NCBI GenBank assembly: GCA_963920575.1
Contig: OY986973.1
Location: 13,037,397-13,101,396, forward strand
Source of the DNA: Narthecium ossifragum
Taxonomy: Eukaryota; Streptophyta; Magnoliopsida; Dioscoreales; Nartheciaceae
Direction of reading: 5' to 3'
Length of the DNA stretch: 64,000 nt
Shown: one piece after another, positions 55,766-64,000 of the stretch
Layout: every line of letters starts with the position of its first letter
Position numbering within the stretch: the stretch's first letter is position 1
Program-made: the position numbers and the translations under genes
Notes under the pieces: generated by a model
Told to the model about the DNA's origin: nothing
Database searches by the model: none
Seen by the model: only the letters and a program-made list of their open reading frames with translations

Positions 55766-56995
55766 GGTATGATGATCCGTTCGATCGCGATCTTCACCAA
55801 GTACCCTCAATTAATCCTAGCTAATGAACCCATAACTAAGTGTTAATAAAGAATCCATTAAGCTCTGAAAAACAATTATGAACCAAGAGTTGTCTTAGCT
55901 TGAACCCGGCCTTGACATAAACTCATTCATTCATAGATCCTGCAAGATTAGGCAATGAACGAGGGCCCAATCTCACATAAAACAATATATAATACTTCTT
56001 CTATTGGCCAGATAAATGTATTTAAGATCTCAGTTATAATAATGAATGAAACAAGGAAAATAAATTGACTAAAATATTAATTCAATAACATACATTATTC
56101 AGTTAGGGCTACTTCGGTTCCTTAGTAAAGGGATTAGCCACTCATGTTCGTCATAAAAACAACCAAGATATTCATACGAAAGATAAGAAAGAAAACCCCT
56201 AGATCTTCGTGCGGTATTCTCTACTCTTTCCGGCCTTCAAAACTCCTCCAATAGTGCTGGCCGACCCCTCTTCGTATGTCTTGGACGACTTCCTTAAATA
56301 TGGGTAAGAAACCCTAACTTTACTTTAGCCGTTGGATTAAATTTGGTCCGTTCGTTTTTAGGTCGTCCGACAAGAGATCGATCTTCTTCATCAGTTGCTG
56401 GCGACGCCTGCAAAGGATCTATCTTCGTATGATGTGAAGATCGATCTTCTTCTTGTGTCGTTGGTCTCGCCCCGTGGATGATCGATCTTCATATGAAGGA
56501 AGATCGATCATTGCAATCCGTGCTCTCTATCGTGTAAAAACTCACTTAAATGATCGATCCTTTAGTGAGATGATCGATCCTTTCAAGTGGTGCTCTCTGT
56601 CGGGATTAAATGTACTTAGAAGATCGATCTCTTCCTTGGGTGGAGATCGATCCTTTGAGCATCATATCAATCTTCTTCTTCTGTAACTGCTTTGTCTACA
56701 CCTCACGTATTAAAAATAGCATATCTTCCTCTATGAAACTCCAAATCTCGAACCGTAAAATTCTCCAGAAACTAGACTTCAAGAGCTTTCCAACCATATA
56801 TAGAAGATTATCTGGTTCGTTCTGAGAAGGTACAGATTTGATGTTGAATATGACATATCTTTGCTTATTTAGCTCTACTTTCTTGCATATTTCAAATAAC
56901 TTTGTGAAGCAACATATAAGTATAAAAATAGGACTAAAGAGACTAATTAAGGATGAAAAATCCAATAATTAAACTAGTTTTAAGGCTATTATTCA
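55766..56995 (-). repeat. Athila-like LTR (family D), partly in gap
   Basis: It ends on the + strand in GTGCATTTTCATGCACTTATCA (near 57020), as other D copies do, and shares the CTCCAGAAACTAGACTTCAAG and GTGAAGCAACATATAAGT segments with 41011-41588. A GATCGATC array is at 56370-56680. There is no gene. The left end is lost in the gap. Confidence 0.65.
56370..56680. repeat. GATCGATC palindrome array (family D)
   Basis: Nine or ten GATCGATC or one-off variants with tails such as TTCTTC, CCTTTA and CTCTTCC. This is the same motif as in family C, although the LTRs are otherwise unrelated. The D copy at 41011-41588 has the GGTCGACC motif in the equivalent place instead. Confidence 0.8.
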
Positions 56996-57258
56996 GAGTG
57001 CATTTTCATGCACTTATCAATGGTGCCCTACTTGACTTAGGTGCTAGTGTAAACCTTATGCCTTACTATCTTTACAAAAAATTTGGGATGAGAGAACTTA
57101 AGGAGACACCGGTAATTTTGCAATTAGCTGATAGATTCATTAAAACACCGAGAGGTATCTTAGAGGATGTTTTAGTTAAAATGGACAATTTCTTCTTTAC
57201 TATAAACTTTGTTATATTGGATATGGAACCTGCTGTTCACTGCAAAAAGATTCAATAA
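56996..57258 (+). pseudogene. Athila-like aspartic protease fragment
   Basis: A frame reads NGALLDLGASVNLMPYYLYK and then LQLADRFIKTPRGILEDVLV and INFVILDMEP. The first block is the catalytic loop (DLGAS, a known Athila-type variant of DTGA). It starts within a few bases of the LTR-like end CATGCACTTATCA and runs opposite to that LTR, so it was joined to it by a rearrangement. The fragment is about 85 residues; no gag or RT lies next to it. Confidence 0.8.
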
Positions 57259-58070
57259 AAGATTCATCCATTAAAAACAATCAACAGAATACATGCTCCA
57301 ATCCATAGGAAACCCTAGATAAGATCTTTAATACATCATAGAAATTCTTAGGCTAGAGTTTAGTTACTCATCTTAAATAGAAGATCAATCGATGAAAGTT
57401 GATGAAACGCTCCACCCATGTATCAAATCTTAAGATTCTAACCTCGATTTGTGGAGAGCAAGCAAGGAAAAACCCTAAGAGATGAGGAAAATTTGTCTAT
57501 GGAAGGCTGCCAAAATTCTACCAAGAAGGTCTATTTATAGTCCTAAGATAAGCCCTAACTCGGATTAAACCTTATCCATTAATATTCCATGCAGCGCCAA
57601 AAGGGAGGATCGATCTTCTTTGGGATCAGATCGATCTTCTTCTCTCCGTGAACTTCAGAAACTAGATTTTGCCCGATCAAGATCGATCTATTTCCGTTCA
57701 GATCGATCTCCTTCGACTTAGATCGATATGGTTGAAAAGTGCTCTCTGTCAACTCTCTGTGATGCTTGCAGTCAGCCGGCTAACAAAAAAAGTAGATCGA
57801 TCTGTTTTGGATGGGATCGATCTGGATTTCTTCACTTGGACTGCTTCTTGTCGGAATGATCAGATCGATCTTCTTTGGGATACAAGATCGATTTGATTTG
57901 TACGGAATTGTCAAAATAGCTTCGTTTTAGTACCAAACTTGATCTAATCTTCGTTGAAGGCTCTTATACCTGAAATACATTATAAACTATCAAAATAGCA
58001 TTGATCGGAGACTAACATGACCTAGTTAAAAGGGTGATTTGTGCACTTTTCACGTGTTATCACACCGCCC
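57259..58070 (-). repeat. Second Athila-like LTR copy (family D)
   Basis: It ends GTGCACTTTTCACGTGTTATCA, followed by CACCGCCCAACTTGG, the complement of a polypurine tract, and CTTTGCTAGTCCTCGAGCAA, a common sequence next to Athila-like 3' LTRs. It contains the GATCGATC array 57605-57895. The left border is unclear. Confidence 0.6.
57605..57895. repeat. GATCGATC palindrome array (family D, second copy)
   Basis: Nine AGATCGATCT-like motifs (two with one mismatch) over 290 bp, with short spacers of 12 to 50 bp. Confidence 0.8.
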
Positions 58071-58215
58071 AACTTGGTCTTTGCTAGTCCTCGAGCAAAG
58101 CAAAACAAAAATAAACATAAAGCAGTAACCCTAACTAGCCACTTTCGTAGGTCTCACGATTACACTTAGGATGTGTAACAAGCCTGTAAACCCCTGGGTG
58201 GCCCCAGTGGAGGAG
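58071..58215. other. Athila-like 3' region remnant
   Basis: Short AT-rich remnant between the D LTR and the B element. No gene. Confidence 0.4.
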
Positions 58216-59185
58216 TGATATGAGGACCAACTGAGCCAATCCAAGAAGGGACCCACGTCCTTGCTTGGGCAGGCCAACACCAAGGAGCTGGCTGCAACCA
58301 GGTCCTTTGGAGCAAGTTGAGCCAAGCTAGCCTTAGGGCCAAATCAGAGCTGAACCAGTTCCAAGACCAAGCTCAAGCATGGGTGGACCCATGATGGACC
58401 CATGACCCATGAGGTGGCTTCGCCAAGCCGGCCTTACTTGGTTATTTCCTACGTTGAGTCTTAAATTGCTTTCCTAGTTGATTTCCTAGTTTGAGTTCAG
58501 TTTGTGCTTAGCCAGTTTCTTTTTAATTGAGTCCTAGTTTTGGTTGAGTTAAGTCACTAGCTTACTTAGTTCATTCCTGGTTATTAGGAGTCAGTTTGAG
58601 TTGAATTAGTAAGAGTCTTTTACTTGCTGTCCAAGCAAGAAGGTATTCAGGTTGTAGTAGAACTCTCTTGAGGCCTCTATAAAAGGACCTCTATAGCTTG
58701 TATTAGGGTTTTTATGCATGGACGAATTTAATGGAGTTATTATTTAGTAGAGATAAATCATAGGAGTAGAAGTAATATAGGAGTAGTTGTAACCCTAGTT
58801 TCCACAGAAATCCACCAGCCACCTTCATCTCTCTACTGCCGGATTATCTCTCCGCCAGCCGGCCACCATCCATCGCCGTCCGCCGCTGCCATCTACAGTA
58901 CACGTCCCCATCACCGACGACCCCCCTTGGCTGTTGTGCCTCCCTCCACCACGTTCTCCAAGGCTTGGATCTCCAAGAGAAGCCAGCTAACCCTAGAGGA
59001 GCTGCAAGGTATCCCTCTTCTCATCCGTCTCCTCCTCTAGTCTTCGCCTTCCTCGTCGAATACCTAGGGTCCTTCTCCTAAAACCCTAAAGGTATCCCTC
59101 TACCTAGCCATAGATTTGGCTAAAGAGGATCTGAGACAAGGTAAGAGACCAGGTATGAAAGCCCTTTAGAAGGTGCATCGTAACA
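58216..59185 (+). repeat. Family B 5' LTR
   Basis: 970 bp, TGATATGAGGACCAAC to GCATCGTAACA. TATA segment CTCTATAAAAGGACCTC at 58676. Two of its stretches (CAAGCCATGGAGG-type region and the leader TCCACCAGCCACCTTCATC) are shared with the B copy at 30591-31551. Confidence 0.9.
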
Positions 59186-59188
59186 ACT

Positions 59189-59200
59189 TGGTATCAGAGC
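59189..59200 (+). other. Primer-binding site, initiator Met-tRNA (family B)
   Basis: TGGTATCAGAGC, beginning four bases after the LTR end, as in the family A element. Confidence 0.93.
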
Positions 59201-59377
59201 TCTTTCCTCCTACCTATGCCACCTGAAATCCTTCCGAAAAAAGTCCACATGGCAGGAGCAACCCCTACAAGTGCTCCCCAGGAGCGGGATCTTCCCGTAA
59301 CCTACGAATTGTTCGCAGGCCTCAATAGGGTGTCGCTGTCCTTGCGGGCATCGCAGCACAAGACCCCTCTTATGCAA

Positions 59378-62007
59378 TGATACGAGCGGTCTACTCGTAA
59401 TCCTCTCGTATCGGGTCTCTACTGCTCCAATCGATCAGAATTGGCCTGATCGGACTTGATTTGAGTCCAATTGGCTGATTTGGCTAGCTGGATCCGATCT
59501 GATTCAGATCTGGATCGGATCTGGCTGAGCCTGATTGGAGGGGACTTGATTGGGTCAAGTCTGAATTGATCTGGATCAGGTTGACCAGGTTCAATTGGCT
59601 GGATGTGGCTGAGTCAGTTGGTTGGGCTGGATCCGGATTAACTGGCTTGGCTGAATCGGTTAAGGTTGGGTTGGTTGGGAATATCCGACGTCTGAGGATC
59701 ATCGTAGTCGATCGCCGGCGTAGGAGCGTCGACGGTGGTCGGGACACTGACAGGAATGGTCGCCTGGAGGTGGGAAAGAGATCCACCGGAGTGGATTGGT
59801 CTGAGGATGGCTAGATCGGCGGGATCTAGAGGTCGACGGCGGCGGGTTTGGGTTGACCGGCCTCGGAGACGACGGCGGGGCTCGTGGGTAGCTTAGGACT
59901 TCGAAATCGGGTCTAGGGATGCCGGGGAATGGTTTTAGGAAGGTTTGGGGATGAGAACGGAGTCGGACAGGGGTTGACGGCGGCGGCTGTGAAGTGGGGA
60001 ACGGTGAGGAGGTCGCCGGAGACGACGATGGGCGGCGGGAAAGGTATGGTCGGAGTCGTGGGCTACAGGGGAGGTCGAAGGTGGCCTTTGGAGGTGATGG
60101 GGACAGTCGGAGAAGGCGGGACGGCGGTGAGGCTAGGGCACGGGAGATAGGAAGAAGATGGTGATGACGTGGCAGGGAAGCTGACGTGTCGATGACGTGG
60201 AGGAGAGAGAAAGTGATGGGGAGAGAGAAATTCCGGTGGAGGTGATGCCGGTTGCGGAGAAGATGACCGATGGGGAAGAAGGTGGATCAATGGTGGATTA
60301 TCTGGTGGAAGCTACTCCTATGATATTCTACTCCTAAGATATTCTAACTATTCATCATCATTCATCTCATGCATAACCTAATACAAACTACTAAGGTCCT
60401 TTTATAGAGACATTGACAGAGTCCTAATCCAACTAAAAACCCCCTTACTTAATTAACAAGTAATAAGGTTTTCTTACTCAAGTCAACTTCCTAACTCAAA
60501 TGGACTCTAAATTAATTCATAGCAATCAAATATCAAATAGGACTATTTATAAAAGACTAATGATAAATCCTAATCAAATACTCTAGTTTGAACTAGGGAG
60601 GTGTACGAGCGGTCTACTCGTGATCCAATCGATCAGAATCGATCAGAATCGGCCTGATCGGACTTGATTTGAGTCCAATGGGCTGATTTGGCTAGCTAGA
60701 TCGGATCTGGCTTGAGCGGGATCGGATCTGGCTGAGCCTGATTGGATGGGACTTGACTGGGTCAAGTCTAAAGTGATCTGGATCAAGCTGACCAAGTTGG
60801 ATTGGGCTGGATCCGGATTGACTGGCTTGGCTTAACCAGTTAAGTGGGTTGAGCCGATTTGGCCAAATGTGGCTGGGGATATTCGACGGCTGAGGATCAC
60901 CAGCGTAGATCGCCGGCGTAGGGGCGGCGGCAGCGGTCGGGATGTTGGTAGGACGGGTCGCGGGTTGATGGGGAAGATATCCACCGGAGTGGATTGGTCG
61001 GAGGGTGGCTAGATTGACGGGATCTGGAGGTCGACGGCGGCGGGTATGGGTTGACCGGCGTCGGGGACGACAGCGAGGCTCCGGGAGTGGCTTAGGAAGG
61101 TTGGGATCGGTTTAGGGAGGTCGGGTGAGAACTTATGAGGGATCTGGGGGGTTAATGGCGATCGGGGTCGTGGAGGACAGCAGCAGCTGAGAAGTGGGGA
61201 ACGACGGGGAAGATGCCGGAGACGATGACGGAAGAAGTGAAGGGGTTGGACGATGTCGTGGGCGCTCGGGGAAGAGGATGGCGGTCTTGGATGGCGACGG
61301 GGCTGGCCGGAGAGAGTACGGGAAGGACGGCCGACGGTAGGGTAGGGTTGCAGCACGGGAGAGAAGAGGAAGGAGATGATACTAACGTGGGCTGATGTGG
61401 CGGAGAGAGAAAGTGGCGTGGAGAGAGAAATTCTGGTGGAGGCGGTGCCGGCTGCGGAGAAGATGACCAGCGGGGAAGAAGGTGGATCTATGGTAGATAT
61501 CCGGTGAATGCTATATTATCTCTACTCCTATGATATTATACTCCTATGATAATTTATCAACTACTCCTAATAATTCATAATTCTTCATTCATCTCATGCA
61601 TAACCTAATACAAACTACTAAGGTCCTTTTATAGAGACCTTGACAGAGTCCTAATTCAACTAGAAAACCCCATTGCTTAATTAGTAAGTAATAAAGTTTC
61701 AAACTCAACTCAACTTCCTAACTCAAATGAACTCTTAATTAATTCCTAACAATCAAATATCAACTAGGACTCAATAAAAGAATAATAATAAATCCTAATC
61801 AAATACTCTAGTTTGAACTAGGTAAGACCAAGTCAAAATAGGAAAGAGTCTGAACCAGTTTGGTTCCTCTTCTGGGTTCGGATCCAGTGGGTCGAGTCGG
61901 ATCGACTCGTATCAGGAAGTCCAAGTCAAACTAGGAAAGAGGCTGGACCAGTTTGGTTCCTCTTCTGGGTTCGGATCCAGTTGGTCGAGTCGGATAGACT
62001 CGTATCA
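59378..62007 (-). repeat. Family A solo LTR, reversed, split by another A LTR
   Basis: TGATACGAGCGGTC to ATAGACTCGTATCA, with a perfect target-site duplication TGCAA (59373-59377, 62008-62012). Its parts are 59378-60601 and 61915-62007; the younger A LTR 60602-61914 lies between. The host is the internal region of a B element. Confidence 0.9.
60602..61914 (-). repeat. Family A solo LTR nested in a family A LTR
   Basis: 1,313 bp, TGTACGAGCGGTC (decayed start) to CGACTCGTATCA. The flanks are GGAGG (60597-60601) and GGAAG (61915-61919), consistent with a 5-bp duplication of the host's GGAAG with one change. The host A LTR reads on at 61915. Confidence 0.88.
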
Positions 62008-62093
62008 TGCAAGGACTCTCTGAATCCGTAGCTGCCATGGCGTGTCAGATGCAAACGTGGAATCTATGATCTGTAGGAAGGCAAGGTGAGAAC

Positions 62094-62111
62094 CCTAACC
62101 CTAACCCTACT
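62094..62111 (+). repeat. Telomere-like CCCTAA repeat in family B
   Basis: CCCTAACCCTAACCCTA, the direct counterpart of 6108-6124 in the other B copy. Confidence 0.6.
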
Positions 62112-62185
62112 TTCCCTAGAGCTTCCCATGGAGCCGTCTCTATCTATCCAAGGAGGAACCAGCCATATCCCCAACTATGTCCTAG

Positions 62186-63806
62186 TTGGATCAGGTCCAA
62201 TTACCCCTAACTAGTTTACTACCCATCCGGTTCAACCACAGCCTATACCTGGCCCCACTACCCTTCCCCCACCACCACATCAGCCCCTATATCCGGCCAA
62301 TCACCCACCTCCCTACCAGCAGCCTACGCCCCCTCCCTATGCACCGTACAACCCTTTTCCTCCCTACAATACACAACCTCCTTATCAACCTCTACCTTTT
62401 CCCTGTGCACCGTACAACCCTTATCCTCCCTACAAATACAACACCTCCTTATCAGCCCTTACCTTCATCGTACAACCAACCCACCCCGGAAAACACCGAC
62501 TGGTCTTCGGGCATGACTTGGACACCAATTTCTACTGGGACTAGGACTCCAAATCCTATAGGGACTAGGACTCCAAATCCTACCGGGACTAGGACTCCAA
62601 ATCCTACTCCAACTAGGAACCCTAGTCAAACTCGGAGTCCGACCACTTGGATTGAGGAACCTAACCCTAGTTCAACCTGGATTAGGACTCCTCATACGAT
62701 TCCGACTCCGCTTCCTCCACAACCCCACTATTTCCCTCCTCATACTCTACTTACCCACAAGCTCCTCCATGACCCAAACCATGAACAACACCCGCTGGCC
62801 CCTTACCCAACCACACCACATCCCAGCCCAGTCAACATCCTGCCATCATCTCCTTCGTTATATTCCCCTCATCCAAACCCTACCTTCCCAATGCAATTCC
62901 TCTTTGGCAGCTTCCGTCACCAACCAAGGCCACCCTCTTTCTCCCTACAAACCCACGTCCCTTCCTTTACCATCCCCATTGTCGATTGTCATCTCCGGCG
63001 ATCTACCCACCATCCATGAAGCCGCAGCCACCGACCTCATCTTAGTTCAAGCCCTCCCCGCACCATGTAACCTTCCCCAAGGTCCTCCTCACAGCCACCC
63101 AACCTCTACTCCCATAGCCCTTCCATGTACAAACCTACCGGCTCCCAACTCCATCTTCCCCGACTCAGGCGACAAACCTCAAGGACGTCACGGTCTACCT
63201 CTGCCCAAGACTACCATGACCTCCTCCCACAGCCCACTGAAGGATCTCCTGGGGCAACAAAGGCCGTCCCCTAAACCTCTTGACCCCTTCCTCGACATTA
63301 CCAAGCCCGGCTCCAAACCCCAAACACCAGAACCGACACCCATCCAGATTCACTCCATTGGGTCGAACCCCCATCCTCTCACTACCTCTTCTCCATGGGA
63401 TTGGAATTCCGACGAGCATCCCTCACCGGCGATTGAGTTCCGGCCACTTCCAGCTGCCAGATCTCTGTCTATTTCCAGCCTACAAGACTTGGACAGATTC
63501 AATCCAAGCTCAACTAGATTTGGCTCCACCAACCAAATCCCATCAAGCCCAGATCCAGACCAGATCAGGCTAAGTCAGACTCAGTTGGATTCAGCTAGAA
63601 TCAATCCAGTTAGGTGTGATCTTAGCCGGGCAAGTCTAGGAAAGCTCAGCCAATCAGAATTGGTCAGGCCAAATTGCAAACTTCAGCAAGATCAGACCAG
63701 ATTCCGGATGACCTATACACATCATCGACATCTGATCAAGAATCCCATGAAGATCTCAACTATCCAAGGAGTTTCTCTCCTTATTCGGTTGCCCTCTTCC
63801 AACTGA
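62186..63806 (+). CDS. Family B proline-rich reading frames (second copy)
   Basis: Two overlapping frames, 62186-63019 and 62652-63806. The first is Pro/Tyr-rich and has the Thr-Arg-Thr-Pro-Asn-Pro repeats. The second continues from about 63130 with PAPNSIFPDSGDKPQG, SPLKDLLGQQRPSPKP and DEHPSPA, the blocks conserved in the copy at 3287-7155. The change of frame between the two implies a frameshift in this copy or programmed shifting. No known domain. The product is unknown and probably disordered. Confidence 0.45.
62525..62630 (+). repeat. 24-bp minisatellite in family B reading frame
   Basis: A unit of 24 bases (GGGACTAGGACTCCAAATCC plus TAYM) is repeated about three to four times with few changes and encodes a G-T-R-T-P-N-P-x unit. 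The B copy at 5740-5930 has a more degenerate version with the same Thr-Arg-Pro-Asn pattern. Confidence 0.7.
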
Positions 63807-64000
63807 CCAGATCCAAGAGCATCGCCCAGCAGCCATCAACCACTCGAAGTTTCAGAACGACTTTGTCGACTCTGACCGTGAGGACTGATGTTGAAGCCGG
63901 AGTCGTGATGATCCCTTTGGAGCAAAGCAGAGAGAGCCCCACGCTCAACTGTTCTCCACCGTATCTAGCTGCCATATTGAGTCTACTTCCACATTGGGAT

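Larger units (their letters stand above)
58216..64000 (+). mobile_element. Family B element, 5' LTR and internal region (runs off the window)
   Basis: 5' LTR 58216-59185, PBS 59189-59200, and an internal region that continues beyond 64000. Nested A LTRs occupy 59378-62007. The internal sequence is collinear with the complete B element at 3287-7155 (reverse), including the telomere-like repeat and the proline-rich frames. The 3' LTR and the second target-site copy are outside the window. Confidence 0.88.

Noticed and set aside
1..64000. tRNA, rRNA or other structural RNA genes
   Set aside because: I saw no tRNA A/B-box pair with a cloverleaf, nor rRNA-like sequence; the TGGTATCAGAGC hits are retroelement primer-binding sites.

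Overview
The window is a gene-poor, heterochromatin-like stretch of a flowering-plant nuclear genome, made almost entirely of nested transposable elements. The plant assignment rests on the LTR primer-binding sites (TGGTATCAGAGC, complementary to plant initiator Met-tRNA), Tat- and Athila-type Ty3/gypsy proteins, a plant mobile domain (PMD) protein, a PIF/Harbinger element with separate Myb-like and transposase genes, and a Mutator-like element carrying a piece of a plant U-box gene. I cannot name the species, and I see no intact ordinary host gene. There is one 200-base assembly gap (55566-55765).

Layout. 1-3134: reversed remains of LTR families I call A, B and C. 3137-c.30130: one old Tat-lineage element on the + strand (gag, protease, RT remnant, two RNase H domains, integrase, a long antisense PMD gene, then a 3' LTR-like region). 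It is split by a complete B element (3287-7155), a B solo LTR (11771-17332) that itself contains a complete A element (12009-16692), and two A solo LTRs (20675-21970, 25501-26684). 30363-32331: a Pack-MULE with about 170-bp terminal inverted repeats, a U-box-gene fragment and a B solo LTR. 32820-33506: tandem and inverted repeats. 33507-41010: nested C, A and B LTRs. 41010-45435: a minus-strand Athila-like element with an A solo LTR. 45436-55565: a PIF/Harbinger element on the minus strand (Myb-like gene, transposase gene, and a small gene with an RNase H1 hybrid-binding domain), split by a C solo LTR. 55766-58215: Athila-like LTRs and a protease fragment. 58216-end: a B element carrying two nested A LTRs.

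Families A and B are non-autonomous. They have LTRs, an initiator-Met PBS, a polypurine tract and long proline-rich reading frames, but no recognisable gag-pol. They share a TATA/leader module and a conserved C-terminal protein block although the rest of their LTRs has diverged. Most insertions are solo LTRs with 5-bp target-site duplications that I could read directly, which lets the order of insertion be reconstructed.

The most unusual items are: (1) the Harbinger-internal gene that combines an RNase H1 hybrid-binding (viroplasmin-type) domain with a hydrophobic C-terminal tail; (2) arrays of palindromes (GATCGATC, or stem-loops of GACGGTCGAT/ATCGACCGTC) in the same slot of LTRs from two unrelated gypsy families; (3) a U-box E3 ligase fragment inside a MULE; and (4) the antisense PMD gene inside the Tat element.
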